DNA from: Chloracidobacterium sp.
GTDB taxonomy: Bacteria; Acidobacteriota; Blastocatellia; Pyrinomonadales; Pyrinomonadaceae
DNA: 64,000 nucleotides
Assembly (NCBI GenBank): GCA_016716305.1
Contig: JADJWP010000002.1
Coordinates: 3,098,501 to 3,162,500, forward strand
Direction of reading: 5' to 3'
Under the pieces are notes generated by a model. It had not been told where the DNA came from. It did no database searches and saw only the letters and a program-made list of their open reading frames with translations. Shown here piece by piece: positions 35,901-44,334 of the stretch. Made by a program: the position numbers and the translations under genes. Numbering within the stretch: position 1 is the stretch's first letter; each line of letters starts with the position of its first letter.

Positions 35901-36725
35901 GGCGCACTATCGGCTTACGGAACGATCGCGAGTTCGAACTATCACGGTGGCACCTTGTCGATCCGTCAGCGTTTCAAAGGCCTTACGTGGGACATGAACT
36001 ACACGTTCTCAAGGTCAATGGACGATGTTTCGGGTCTGCAGACCAGCGGCGTTTACGGAAGTGCGTTCATCCTGAATGCTCTCAGGCCGCAAGACAACTA
36101 TTCAGTGTCGGATTTCGATATTCGTCACATCGTTAACGTCAACGCGATCTGGGACATCCCGATCGGCCGTGGCCGCACGTTCTTTAGCGGAATGAACAAG
36201 GTCGCCGACGCCTTTTTGGGCGGCTGGCAGCTGAGCACCATCTACCGCTGGAACACGGGTTATCCGAACGGGTTCTTTGTCGATGTCGCCGGCTGGCCGA
36301 CGAACTGGAACGTCCGCAGTGCGGTCGTTCAGCTTCGCCAACTGGTCCCGACCCCGACGAGACTCGGCGGCCCGAATAACAACAGGCCGAACGCTTTCAC
36401 GGACAGGCTCGCTGTTTATCGCGGTTTCCGCAGTCCGGGACCGGGAGAATCAGGCGACCGAAACATAACTCGCTATCCGAACTATGCGGTTCTGGATGCT
36501 GGTTTGCAGAAGTCGTTTGACATGCCGTGGAACGAAAAGCATAAGATCAAGATCCGCTGGGATGTCTTTAACGTCACGAACTCGGTACAGTTTACCGGCA
36601 ATGCTGACACGACATTCGGTCTCGATCCGGATCTTATCGGCTCGCCAAGCCCCTCGTTCGGTAACTATACCGCAACACAGGGATCGGCCAGGATCATGCA
36701 GTTCGCTTTCAGATACGAATTCTAA
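32952..36725 (+). CDS. Oar-like TonB-dependent receptor
   Basis: A 1257-aa outer-membrane protein behind a strong AGGAGGAA ribosome-binding site. A signal peptide ends ...LNVLAQ. Residues about 33-125 are a carboxypeptidase-regulatory domain (GTIFNEQNEVVPGATVTL). The plug follows with LPLQGRNVGNLLSLQ, the LDGIDVNEQ motif and SGTNEFRGNLFEYHRN, then a very long barrel ending ...QFAFRYEF. This is the Oar/TonB_C-type family greatly expanded in Acidobacteriota, often linked to polymer or peptide uptake or adhesion. It is monocistronic, with 265 bp of unassigned upstream sequence and a strong terminator. Confidence 0.92.
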   Translation: MYHKVTLRNGISSALLSLVLVALLGLNVLAQAGTANISGTIFNEQNEVVPGATVTLISTSQNTRRTAVTNSQGNYSFNLVAPGMYRIEVESTGFKKAATSEFQALVDKTTQLPITLEVGQVSETVTVTTAGIENIINTQDASLGNNFVSEQIVQLPLQGRNVGNLLSLQAAVTPDGSVAGGRSDQANITLDGIDVNEQQNGTAFTPVIRVTPDSIEEFRVTTSNPDASRGRSSGAQIAFLTKSGTNEFRGNLFEYHRNTITTANNFFNNASGIDRPKLIRNLFGGSIGGPIVKDRLFFFYNYEGMREAKETTVNRLVPLASMGQGQLRYLNGAGSLVTLSLAQLNGLVVPGGSAPGPVVDMNPAAIAVFASAASRYPSNNTTLGDGLNTGGYRFNAPLPVDLNAHTANFTWKITNDEKHTLQVAGNYQQDLIANAPQFPDTPSPNTWSHPLRVSGTYTWLIKSNLINRFSYGLTRNAFSNQGDSNENQITFRDAFSPSLFARTFNRVTPVQNITNDVNWTKGDHTFQFGVNFRIIRNERTDFGLAFDNGVANSSFYLGAGTQLTQAVNNLGAGFDVGPSFTLAVQRALANLIGRLSQYGANFNFGIDGQPLTGGVPVVRKWAAEEYDFYAQDSWKINPNLTLNLGLRYGLSTPVYEQEGFQAKPNITLQTYLDRRVAAAAQGQNYTEPLQIVLAGPANDRPGFYSMDWDNWQPRISAAWSPNFNGGILGKIFGNNNDSVIRGGFAITNDYFGQALAVNFDANNRLGFASNQTISANTYNITTNPAPLYTGSSMAIRTLPGITIPGSISFPLQQPLDDQRRIEGSLDDNLVSPINYSWNVSFGRKFGWGIYAEASYVGRIANNLLAARDVMQPNDIRDPISGQTYNEAAGVLEWHRRNRTPVNNVPNQPFFENMYAAGSIDAVLFGAGLSNTRAAYGFMAVTSVTPGCAGPPLFGCYDSGNDWTFLQDIFDRFVGPRLYYNRQYGALSAYGTIASSNYHGGTLSIRQRFKGLTWDMNYTFSRSMDDVSGLQTSGVYGSAFILNALRPQDNYSVSDFDIRHIVNVNAIWDIPIGRGRTFFSGMNKVADAFLGGWQLSTIYRWNTGYPNGFFVDVAGWPTNWNVRSAVVQLRQLVPTPTRLGGPNNNRPNAFTDRLAVYRGFRSPGPGESGDRNITRYPNYAVLDAGLQKSFDMPWNEKHKIKIRWDVFNVTNSVQFTGNADTTFGLDPDLIGSPSPSFGNYTATQGSARIMQFAFRYEF

Positions 36726-36744
36726 TTCGCATCCGAAACATAAT

Positions 36745-36779
36745 AAAGCGGGACGTTCATAACGAACGTCCCGCTTTTT
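36745..36779. terminator. Bidirectional intrinsic terminator
   Basis: AAAGCGGGACGTTC (36745) and its exact complement (36764) form a 14-bp perfect stem around ATAAC, with T-rich flank to the right and A-rich flank to the left. It lies between the convergent receptor and TPR genes and should stop transcription from both sides. Confidence 0.92.
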
Positions 36780-36797
36780 CGTTTAGATCGAGTTGTT

Positions 36798-37802
36798 TTA
36801 TTTCGGCGAGTTCTCTTTTATATAAGCCTCGATCTTTTTAGCTTCGGGATAGTCCTTTACCTTTCCGAGGAACGCTTTGTATTCGGCAACTGCCCGATCC
36901 TTCATTCCAGCCGCATTGTAAAGCGTTGCCAGACGGAGATGAACCTCAGCCTTTGCCACCGGTGCAAGCTCGATCGCTTTATTCAGATGACCAACGGCGA
37001 GCGATCCTTTTCTTGCCTGCAAATAAGCCTCGCCCAAATAATGATGAGCTTCGGGCGAGTTCGGCTCGGCGGCAACGGCCTTGGTGAGCGTCTCGACGGC
37101 CGGATCGATCTTTTTCTCGCTCAAATACAATTTCCCGAGGTTGACCAACGCGATCGCGAAGTCAGGTTTCAATTCCAGGGCTTTTTTATAGGCCTTTTCA
37201 GCGTCGCTTGCCTTGGATGACCCAAAATAAAGTGTTCCTAGTTCTGTCCAAGCTACAAAGTCATTCGGGTCGGCGGTAACGATCTCATTGAAGATCTTGA
37301 TCGCTTCGCCGGTATTTTTGTCTTTTGCCGCAGCCGATGCTTTGTCAAACCGTTTACTATTTTCGGCGCTCCGGCCCGCGTACGCCTCCTTGACCGATAC
37401 GACGCCAGGTTCGCCTTCGGCGCCGAGCCCTTCGCTCCAGTTGATGACCATGTCAAAACGGTCGCCTCGCGAAGAATAGATCGGCTGGCGGCCGACCTCG
37501 GTTCCCCCGACGGTAACTACGAGAAACGCACCGTCTCGGGCCTTCTCAAGAAAATAGTAATACCCCTGATCGTTAAGTTGCGAACGCCCGATCTCGACCC
37601 CTTCGGCCAAAAGGAGAACGGTCACTATCGGCCGTTTCTCTTTTGGCTTAAGACCTTTGATCTCGACCTGGCCCCAGATGACCGAAGCACCGACCGGGAT
37701 CGGCAGCCCGATCGCCGACCTGACGTCGCCCTGCGCGGATAAGTTACCCGCGCCGATAAATATCACGATCAAGATTCCCAGTACTGCAAACATCTTATTC
37801 AT
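36798..37802 (-). CDS. Secreted TPR protein
   Basis: A 334-aa protein with a signal peptide (about 1-23, ending LSAQG). Residues 25-130 form a beta-rich domain resembling a carboxypeptidase-regulatory-like sandwich (IWGQVEIKG ... YYYFLEKARDGAFLVVTVGG). Residues 150-330 contain about five TPR units (FVAWTELGTLYF, AIALVNLGKLYL, PEAHHYLGEAYL, AEVHLRLATLYN). It probably serves as a periplasmic interaction scaffold. A GAGGAA site and a good promoter precede it; the strong bidirectional terminator follows. Confidence 0.8.
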   Translation of the reverse strand: MNKMFAVLGILIVIFIGAGNLSAQGDVRSAIGLPIPVGASVIWGQVEIKGLKPKEKRPIVTVLLLAEGVEIGRSQLNDQGYYYFLEKARDGAFLVVTVGGTEVGRQPIYSSRGDRFDMVINWSEGLGAEGEPGVVSVKEAYAGRSAENSKRFDKASAAAKDKNTGEAIKIFNEIVTADPNDFVAWTELGTLYFGSSKASDAEKAYKKALELKPDFAIALVNLGKLYLSEKKIDPAVETLTKAVAAEPNSPEAHHYLGEAYLQARKGSLAVGHLNKAIELAPVAKAEVHLRLATLYNAAGMKDRAVAEYKAFLGKVKDYPEAKKIEAYIKENSPK

Positions 37803-37832
37803 AGCGATTCCTCAAAGTTTTGGATTTAACAA

Positions 37833-37861
37833 TTGATAGACCATATACCGAGCCAAGTCAA
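37833..37861 (-). promoter_or_regulatory. Promoter of the TPR gene
   Basis: On the minus strand TTGACT, a 17-bp spacer and TATCAA give a good sigma70-type promoter about 30 bp before the start at 37802. Confidence 0.6.
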
Positions 37862-37877
37862 TAGCCGGTTTCGGTCT

Positions 37878-38534
37878 CTAGCGGGCAGCAAAACTGTCGT
37901 AGCCGGTAAGTTCGTTAAGATGACGCGTGTCGTTCAACGCGAGGACCCGGACGTTGCGTCTGCCGCGGATCTCGAACCGGTTGACGCCGCAATTTGCCGT
38001 CACGAGCCATGGCGTTTGTTTTGTATCGCGGCGGATCGCTCCCATTAAATGCAGCGTCATAAAGCAAATTGCGCCAGTATGAGAAAAAACCGCGATCCGG
38101 CCGCCTTCGTGCCGACGGAGGATGTTCCATAATTCGCCGGTCGAGCGGCTCAGCAACTGCCGATAGCTTTCGCCATCTTTGATCACATGGTGGACACTAC
38201 GGTTTACGAGCGCGTAGTAATCGTCCGGGTGATGTTCCTTCGATTCGTCAAAGGTAAGTCCCTCAAGCACACCAACGTGACGTTCGCGAAAGGCAGGGGT
38301 CGCAATAATTGGCAATCCGGCGATCTCGGCAAGTTTTTCTGCGGTCTGCACAGCTCGCTGAAGGTCGCTCGAATAGATCGCCGAAACGCCCTCCTTCGCG
38401 ATCGCTTTTGCTGTGTACTCTGCTTGGCGTATGCCGAGATCGGAAAGTGGTGTCGGGCCGTGTCCGCCAAACCGCCCCTCGGCGTTGCCGGCCGATTGTC
38501 CGTGTCTGATTAGATAGAGTCTGGTTACGGCCAC
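37878..38534 (-). CDS. Histidine phosphatase family protein
   Basis: A 218-aa phosphoglycerate-mutase-like phosphatase. The catalytic RHG motif is at residues 10-12, the second histidine in VFSHTGAI near 151, and the acid in FRERHVG near 85. This family hydrolyses phosphomonoesters such as alpha-ribazole phosphate (CobC) or sugar phosphates; the substrate is not evident here. The B12 import locus is 20 kb away, so a CobC role is only a possibility. Confidence 0.88.
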   Translation of the reverse strand: MAVTRLYLIRHGQSAGNAEGRFGGHGPTPLSDLGIRQAEYTAKAIAKEGVSAIYSSDLQRAVQTAEKLAEIAGLPIIATPAFRERHVGVLEGLTFDESKEHHPDDYYALVNRSVHHVIKDGESYRQLLSRSTGELWNILRRHEGGRIAVFSHTGAICFMTLHLMGAIRRDTKQTPWLVTANCGVNRFEIRGRRNVRVLALNDTRHLNELTGYDSFAAR

Positions 38535-38608
38535 AAACAGTTAAAGTTCTAATAGATCAGGAGCAGATATGAGCGTGCTCTCACAAGCGAATAAGATCTG
38601 TCTTGCTT

Positions 38609-39685
38609 TCAGCCGGATGTTCCTTCGGCCTTTAGCTTCTCAGTTTGAAAGTGCGTACGAAGAGCATCGATGAACTCATCGAGTTGGCCTTCCATTACAA
38701 GATCAAGCTGATGGACGGTCAGACCGATACGGTGATCGGTGACACGATTTTCCTTGAAGTTGTATGTTCGTATCTTTTCGGACCGGTCACCGCTGCCGAC
38801 CATCGATTTTCGTTCAGCTGATTGAGCGTCGTGCTGTTTCTGTTCCTCGATCTCCTGTAAACGGGCACGCAGGACGCGCATGGCTTTTTCACGGTTCTTG
38901 ATCTGCGATTTCTCGTCCTGCATCGATACGACCAAACCAGTAGGCAAATGGGTCAAGCGAACCGCCGAATATGTCGTATTCACCGATTGGCCGCCCGGGC
39001 CCGAAGAACAAAAAGTATCGACCCGAAGATCGTTTTGATTTATCTGAATATCGACCTCTTCGGCCTCGGGCAATACAGCTACAGTGATGGCGGACGTATG
39101 TATTCTGCCGCTCGTTTCGGTCTGCGGCACACGCTGGACACGATGAACTCCCGATTCGAATCGTAGTTTCGAATAGACGTTTTCGCCTTCGATCATCGCA
39201 AATGCTTCTTTAATGCCGCCAACGCCAGTGTCGGCAGCGTCCATGATCTCCATTTTCCAGCCCTGTCGTTCAGCATACCGGGCGTACATCCGGAGTATTT
39301 CAGCAGCGAACAATGTCGCTTCATCACCGCCTGTGCCGGCCCGGATCTCAAGGATGACGTTCTTTTCGTCATTCGGGTCCTTTGGAAGTAGGAGTACTTT
39401 CAAAGCCTCCTCGGCATCAGGGAGTTTCGCCTCGATCTCGGCAACCTCACCCCACGCCATTTCTTTCATCTCCTCATCTTCGGCCGATTCGGCCAGATCC
39501 CGTGCACCTTGAAGGTCTTCTCGAAGCTTCTTGACCTCACGATATTTATCGACGATCTCACCCAAACTGCGATGCTGTTTCATCAACTTCGCATAGGCTG
39601 ACATATCGTTCATGAACTCCGGAGATGAGATCTGAGCGGTCAGTTCTTCGTAGTTCTTTTCGATTTGAGCAAGTTTTTCAAACAT
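38609..39685 (-). CDS. prfA: Peptide chain release factor 1
   Basis: A 358-aa RF1. The GGQ catalytic motif is at 231-233 within SSGPGGQSVNTT. The stop-codon discriminator PQT is at 187-189, matching the PxT of RF1 (UAA/UAG), and the PEAEEVD block is present. The N-terminal coiled-coil domain and length are normal. It is followed, in the direction of transcription, by the histidine phosphatase gene 75 bp away. Confidence 0.96.
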   Translation of the reverse strand: MFEKLAQIEKNYEELTAQISSPEFMNDMSAYAKLMKQHRSLGEIVDKYREVKKLREDLQGARDLAESAEDEEMKEMAWGEVAEIEAKLPDAEEALKVLLLPKDPNDEKNVILEIRAGTGGDEATLFAAEILRMYARYAERQGWKMEIMDAADTGVGGIKEAFAMIEGENVYSKLRFESGVHRVQRVPQTETSGRIHTSAITVAVLPEAEEVDIQINQNDLRVDTFCSSGPGGQSVNTTYSAVRLTHLPTGLVVSMQDEKSQIKNREKAMRVLRARLQEIEEQKQHDAQSAERKSMVGSGDRSEKIRTYNFKENRVTDHRIGLTVHQLDLVMEGQLDEFIDALRTHFQTEKLKAEGTSG

Positions 39686-39712
39686 TGATAACTGTCACTT
39701 TATATAAGCGAG

Positions 39713-40798
39713 TCAAACGGTATGGGGCTCGAGTTTGAGCGATTCGTTCAAAGCCTCGATCGCGACTTCCAATTGTTCGCCGTCGGGTTCCTGCGTCGTG
39801 ATGTTCTGGAGCCAAATGCCCGGCAGCGTCATGAACTTAAAGATCGCACCCGATTCTTTCTTGGCCGCGTATCTGATCACTTCATAGGAAAGTCCCGCAA
39901 CCAGGGGCATTAACGCGATCCTGACCGCGAGATTCATCCAAAGGGCATCAAATTTGATCACCGAAAACAGGACGATCGCGACGAGCATCACGACCATAAG
40001 GAACGAAGTGCCACACCGGGGATGCTGCCGCCTCTGCGGTTTCGCGTTGGCGACGGTCAGCGCAAGGCCTTTTTCCCACGTAAACACGGTTTTGTGCTCG
40101 GCACCGTGATATTCGAAAACCCGTCGAATGTCTTTCAGGAACGACATCGAATAGATCATGATCACAAAAAAGATCATTCGAATAACGCCGTCGATGAGAT
40201 TGAATGCAACCCAGGAATGCGGCTTGGTCTCCCAAATATAGGCCGCAGCATTCCGCCACCAACTTGCATCGGCCGCTAACAGCGGTGCTTCGGCCCAGCC
40301 TAGCCAGATGAACGCAATGTTGGTTAGAAGCAACGGCGCGACAACGAAGAGCAAGATATTGAACGCCAGAGCAAAAATTATCGATCCGATCGCGCTGGCC
40401 GATTGTCCGCTGGTCGCGGGTTTGGTGCCCGTCGGCATTATCACCTTTACAGGGGCTTTCGAAAAAGACTCGTCGAGCGTTCCATCGATCAGTACCGATT
40501 CAAGCTCGCCGGTGCGGTCTCTTGAGATTTCTTCCTTTGCTTTCTGATCGTCTTCATAGACCTTCGCAGAAAAGTTCAGGGCCTTTATGCCCAATGCCAT
40601 TGTTTGGATCAAAGTCGCTCCGCCTCGAATGACAGGTATGTTCAGCCACTTGTACTTATCGCTCCATTTCGGCAGCTTTTCGGCCGTTGTGACGATCGAA
40701 CCATCTGACTTTCGACACGCGATCGCATAAGCCGAGGGCGTCCGCATCATCACCCCTTCCATGACCGCTTGCCCGCCGACTATCAGGTCGCGCTCCAT
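39713..40798 (-). CDS. DUF1385 (YqhQ-like) membrane protein
   Basis: A 361-aa membrane protein from ATG 40798; the frame extends to 40843 without support. The family hallmark GGQAVMEGVMMR is at residues 6-17, and a second conserved block EYHGAEHKT lies near 229. Several helices occur around residues 125-150, 185-230 and 270-325. YqhQ in Bacillus sits next to prfA-like or cell-wall genes; here it directly precedes prfA (27 bp gap), a linkage common in bacteria. The biochemical function is unknown. Confidence 0.88.
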   Translation of the reverse strand: MERDLIVGGQAVMEGVMMRTPSAYAIACRKSDGSIVTTAEKLPKWSDKYKWLNIPVIRGGATLIQTMALGIKALNFSAKVYEDDQKAKEEISRDRTGELESVLIDGTLDESFSKAPVKVIMPTGTKPATSGQSASAIGSIIFALAFNILLFVVAPLLLTNIAFIWLGWAEAPLLAADASWWRNAAAYIWETKPHSWVAFNLIDGVIRMIFFVIMIYSMSFLKDIRRVFEYHGAEHKTVFTWEKGLALTVANAKPQRRQHPRCGTSFLMVVMLVAIVLFSVIKFDALWMNLAVRIALMPLVAGLSYEVIRYAAKKESGAIFKFMTLPGIWLQNITTQEPDGEQLEVAIEALNESLKLEPHTV

Positions 40799-41023
40799 TG
40801 CAAAAACCGTGTGAAGAAATCGAAGTTTCCGAGACGATCTCATTTTGAATTACCTGCCTCTAAGAGCGCCGAAACTCGCCTTTCGGCACAAATGGAACGA
40901 CCGCAAAATCAATTGACGCCGGCTTTCTCATGCCTTTCGAGAGTTGATCCGGACACAACTCCTGCGATCGGCGCTAAAAGCGACGGCGTCAGATTTTACA
41001 AGGCTAATGACGATTAAGCGACA

Positions 41024-41242
41024 CTATTTTGTTGCTTGAGCACCCCGAGCGTATCGCTTGTTGAAACGGTCAACGCGTCCGGCCGTATCAACCAGCTTTT
41101 GTTTGCCGGTAAAGAACGGATGGCACTCCGAGCAAATTTCTATGTGCAGCTCTTCGCCCATTGTCGACCGCGTTTTGAACGAATGGCCGCATGCACATGC
41201 AACGGTGATCTCTTGATAGTTCGGATGAATTTCAGCTTTCAT
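41024..41242 (-). CDS. rpmE: 50S ribosomal protein L31 (zinc-binding form)
   Basis: A 72-aa L31. Four cysteines (C-x-C near 16-18 and CSEC near 36-39) mark the zinc-binding C+ type, followed by the invariant HPFFTGKQKLVDTAGRV block. A GAGGT ribosome-binding site precedes the ATG. It is transcribed from its own promoter at 41276-41304 and probably together with yqhQ-prfA, though 225 bp separate it from yqhQ, with nothing recognisable in between. Confidence 0.97.
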   Translation of the reverse strand: MKAEIHPNYQEITVACACGHSFKTRSTMGEELHIEICSECHPFFTGKQKLVDTAGRVDRFNKRYARGAQATK

Positions 41243-41275
41243 AACTATAACCTCGCCGATTTAAGGCAATCCCCA

Positions 41276-41304
41276 ATTGTACGAATATATTTGGATTTGG
41301 TCAA
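41276..41304 (-). promoter_or_regulatory. Promoter of rpmE
   Basis: On the minus strand TTGACC, exactly 17 bp, and TACAAT: five of six matches in both boxes to the sigma70 consensus. The start codon follows 34 bp after the -10 box. Confidence 0.75.
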
Positions 41305-41455
41305 CATTGGCCACGCCACCCGGCCTGCGTGCCGCGTTCGGGCACTTCAGGATCGAGGTCGGTCCGAGGCATTCATGAGAAATTCGTGAATCCGGAACCT
41401 GCCGTCAAGCGAAAAACCATCCAGTCGAAAAAAAAACAAATTCAAGGAGACCTTC

Positions 41456-42079
41456 ATGAGAAATCTAGTTTTGGTTCTTGCAATCCTCACACTTTCAGTG
41501 GCCTCCGTTGCTGCTCAGAAGAACAACGAGCCGATCGTAAAAGAAGCACCGACGACTGAGGTCGTTGATTCGCAGATACACTTTTTCGGCGGTGCGACCA
41601 ATGTCCGCCTGAGCAATGCGTTCGTCCTTGCGGTCGGAAGCCTCAACATCAATGTCTCGCCGCTTTCGCGAATTCCGATACGTCGAGGTCGCGTAACATT
41701 TCCGATCACCTCGGGAACACTTGACGCCGCTAATCTCCGAGGTGAGATCCTTCATTCGAATGGACTCATATTTCAACGCGGATCGGCATCTGTTCGGATC
41801 GAAGGATTTGCTATCACAACACTCGGAGCTGAGCCGTCGATCAACGGCTTGGCATCCGCGAACGGCAGTGTGGTCGACCGGATCCCGCTTTTTGACCTGG
41901 ACCTGAGCAATGCGGAGGTCGGACGGTTCGGGAACTTTGTGACGATAAACAATGTCGGCGTTACCCTAAGTGCGGCGGCGGCGGGAGCATTAAATGCGGT
42001 CTTTGAGACCACAGCCTTCACTGAGGGGTTCAACATCGGAAAGGCAAACGTAACTGGCTTCACTCTGAATTCCCACTAA
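41456..42079 (+). CDS. Secreted beta-rich protein of unknown function
   Basis: A 207-aa protein with an AGGAGA ribosome-binding site and a signal peptide (1-20, ending VAAQ). The mature part is predicted beta-rich and lacks cysteine: a VDSQIHFFGGATNVRLSN start, then IRRGRVTFPITSGTLD, and a late NNVGVTLSAAAAGALNAVF segment. The layout (ligand-like beta sandwich, ITSGTLD motif) recalls HtaA-like exported proteins, but I cannot confirm this. It is monocistronic with a terminator at 42105. Confidence 0.7.
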   Translation: MRNLVLVLAILTLSVASVAAQKNNEPIVKEAPTTEVVDSQIHFFGGATNVRLSNAFVLAVGSLNINVSPLSRIPIRRGRVTFPITSGTLDAANLRGEILHSNGLIFQRGSASVRIEGFAITTLGAEPSINGLASANGSVVDRIPLFDLDLSNAEVGRFGNFVTINNVGVTLSAAAAGALNAVFETTAFTEGFNIGKANVTGFTLNSH

Positions 42080-42104
42080 TTTCCAGACCATAACTCAGCA
42101 GATC

Positions 42105-42139
42105 ACCGGGTTAGCTTCGACGGCTGCCCGGTTTTTTTA
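42105..42139 (+). terminator. Intrinsic terminator
   Basis: ACCGGG (42105) pairs with CCCGGT (42127), with inner AGC/GCT pairing, and is followed by a run of T at 42132-42138. It lies 26 bp after the secreted protein's stop. The run overlaps the stop of the converging methyltransferase gene. Confidence 0.75.
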
Positions 42140-43318
42140 TTGAGCTTGAGCCGAAAATCGAAGCCGGTCGAAGAGCCTCTGATGTGTGATACCGAATTCT
42201 TCTAAGATCGTCGCAACCTGGCGTTCAATGCTTTCGTAGACGTTGGTTCTCCCCGAATTAACGGCAACGAGCAGGTTATTCTTCGGCGTGTGTTCGCTTG
42301 AGACGAACTCGAACAGCTTAGTTTTGTAGCCGCGAGATTCCAAAAGCATCGAACGAACACCGTCTGTAACGGTCTCAGCGGTTCTTTCATGTAAGACGCC
42401 ATGTTTAAGCATCTCGTTGAAAAGGGCCGGCGCCTTCATCTGCTGTTTTACTTCGTGGTGGCAGCACGGTGCGACAACGATGATCTCGGAGCCGATAGTT
42501 ATCGCTTTGAACAAGGCATCGTCAGTAGCGGTATCGCAGGCATGCAGGGCGATAAGGATATCGGCATTGTTGACCGAAACATCGTTGATCGTTCCTTGAA
42601 CAAAACTCAATCCGTCGTAGCCGCCTGCCTCTGCCACCTCATTGCAAAGGTCGGTCAGATCTTGACGCGTCTCAATACCGGTGATGGTGGGCCTTACCCC
42701 TTTCCTGTTGCGAAAATGATCATAGAGGGCAAACGTGAGATATCCCTTCCCTGAGCCCATATCGACGACCGTAAAGTCGGATCGGCCGCGCAGGCTAGAA
42801 CGTTCGTACAGCCCATCGACGATCTCGACGAACTTATTTATCTGCTTCCACTTGTCTTTATTCTGCGCCCGGACCTCACCGCTGTCGGTGGTGATGCCCA
42901 AAGCCTTGAGATAGTAAGCATCGGGGTTGACGATCGTGGTCTTGGGACGGTCATGAACCAGGTAGGAAGACGGAAGCAATGTCGGCCTCCCAACCCTTGC
43001 TCGAGAATTTCGTTTCCCGATGGTCAATTGAATATCGTTCTTTGCGGTGAAAAGGTGGGCGCTCCGGCACCCGGATCGCAGGTGATCGATAAGGACAGGT
43101 ACCGCTTCTGCCGTTTCAAAGTTCTTCGTGACTTCCTTATTTGTGAACTTGATCCGCACCAACACGCGCTTCCCGCGTTTCGTCTCCACCATTCGCGCGA
43201 GGATCTTTTGCAGTTGGTCACTCGTGCCCTTATAATTACTGAGTGTAAGCTTAATAAAATCGCCCGAGGCAAGGCTGCCCGTCAGTTCGTCGATGAATTT
43301 CTGAATGTCTTCGGCCAC
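42137..43318 (-). CDS. SAM-dependent methyltransferase
   Basis: A 393-aa class I methyltransferase. The N-terminal 150 residues form a substrate-recognition region with an early SNYKG motif. SAM motif I is VVDMGSGKGYLTFAL near residues 187-201, followed by ALHACDTATDDAL near 258 and the cysteine-rich APCCHHE motif near 283. These two late motifs characterise the Methyltransf_32 group, related to GSTCD/METTL25-like enzymes and thought to act on RNA. The substrate is unknown. It is divergent from a DinB-like gene with only 19 bp between the start codons. Confidence 0.85.
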   Translation of the reverse strand: MAEDIQKFIDELTGSLASGDFIKLTLSNYKGTSDQLQKILARMVETKRGKRVLVRIKFTNKEVTKNFETAEAVPVLIDHLRSGCRSAHLFTAKNDIQLTIGKRNSRARVGRPTLLPSSYLVHDRPKTTIVNPDAYYLKALGITTDSGEVRAQNKDKWKQINKFVEIVDGLYERSSLRGRSDFTVVDMGSGKGYLTFALYDHFRNRKGVRPTITGIETRQDLTDLCNEVAEAGGYDGLSFVQGTINDVSVNNADILIALHACDTATDDALFKAITIGSEIIVVAPCCHHEVKQQMKAPALFNEMLKHGVLHERTAETVTDGVRSMLLESRGYKTKLFEFVSSEHTPKNNLLVAVNSGRTNVYESIERQVATILEEFGITHQRLFDRLRFSAQAQ

Positions 43319-43337
43319 GGAGCCAAGGTTAGCATAT

Positions 43338-43817
43338 ATGGAAAGCGATCAGAATACCGTCTCGAAGCTGTATTTTCGTGAGTCGGTCGCATATTTGCTG
43401 CGCGAAACGTTCGAAGGACCGCCTGAGGGGATGCCTTCGGCATTTCTCGACCGTGGAGCAGGACTTTTCATTACGATCGACGAGCTATCGGCCGACGAGG
43501 CATCGAAGGATCGATCGGGTACGACGATCGCCGCGCAGACCGAACATACAAAGTTCTACCTCGACCGAATGTGCGAATTCATCAACGGACGAACCGAACA
43601 AGTAAACTGGGAAGATAGCTGGCTGATCGAGACTGTGAACGAAACTGAATGGGCCGCACTTCGCGACAGCACCAGGCGTTCGTATGAGAATCTGCTTCGA
43701 TGCATCGCCGGCGTTGAGGAATGGACACAGGACCGGGTTGGCGAAGCGATCGCAATGATAGCCCATACCGCGTATCACCTCGGTGCGATAAGACAGCTCG
43801 TCAAGAACCGCTCATAA
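43338..43817 (+). CDS. DinB-like four-helix protein
   Basis: A 159-aa protein from ATG 43338. Histidines spaced as in metal-dependent DinB/YfiT proteins are present: EHTKFYLDRM near residue 70 and AHTAYHLGAIRQL near 142-154. Members of this family are often thiol transferases using bacillithiol or similar, or have unknown roles; the substrate cannot be told. The VOC gene follows after 9 bp. Confidence 0.75.
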   Translation: MESDQNTVSKLYFRESVAYLLRETFEGPPEGMPSAFLDRGAGLFITIDELSADEASKDRSGTTIAAQTEHTKFYLDRMCEFINGRTEQVNWEDSWLIETVNETEWAALRDSTRRSYENLLRCIAGVEEWTQDRVGEAIAMIAHTAYHLGAIRQLVKNRS

Positions 43818-43826
43818 ACACTCTGT

Positions 43827-44243
43827 ATGAAAAATTTGTTTCACCTCGCCTTTCCGGTTCATGATCTTAATGCCGCCCGTCGGTTTTATGGAGGCATACT
43901 CGAGTGTAAAGAAGGACGAAGCTCGGATAGCTGGATCGATTTTGATCTATACGGCCATCAGATCGTGACGCATTTGGCTCCGGAATCGGTCGGGATCAGG
44001 GCCGTCAATGACGTCGATGCCGACCACGTTCCGGTGCCCCATTTTGGCATCGTCCTTCCGATGGATGATTGGAAGGCGCTATCCGAAAAGCTGCGAGCGA
44101 AGGGTGTCGAGTTCGTCATTGAGCCAAAGATCAGATTCGCAGGTGAGGTCGGTGAACAGGCAACGATGTTCTTTCTTGACCCAAGCGGAAATGCCTTGGA
44201 ATTCAAGGGATTTAACGATCTTTCTACGGTTTTTGCGAAATAG
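43827..44243 (+). CDS. VOC family protein (glyoxalase/dioxygenase fold)
   Basis: A 138-aa vicinal-oxygen-chelate protein with two beta-alpha-beta modules. Candidate metal ligands are H7 in LFHLAFPV, H71 in PVPHFGIVL and E127 in GNALEFKGF. Family substrates range from lactoylglutathione to catechols, with no specific indication here. It is probably co-transcribed with the DinB-like gene (9-bp gap). Confidence 0.88.
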   Translation: MKNLFHLAFPVHDLNAARRFYGGILECKEGRSSDSWIDFDLYGHQIVTHLAPESVGIRAVNDVDADHVPVPHFGIVLPMDDWKALSEKLRAKGVEFVIEPKIRFAGEVGEQATMFFLDPSGNALEFKGFNDLSTVFAK

Positions 44244-44334
44244 CCACTGCCGTTCCAGCTCGCTGCAAGCGACCGACTTTGCTGCAAAAAAGGGCTTGGC
44301 GCTCGCACGAAAGTTCTGAATTGGTCATAGATTT

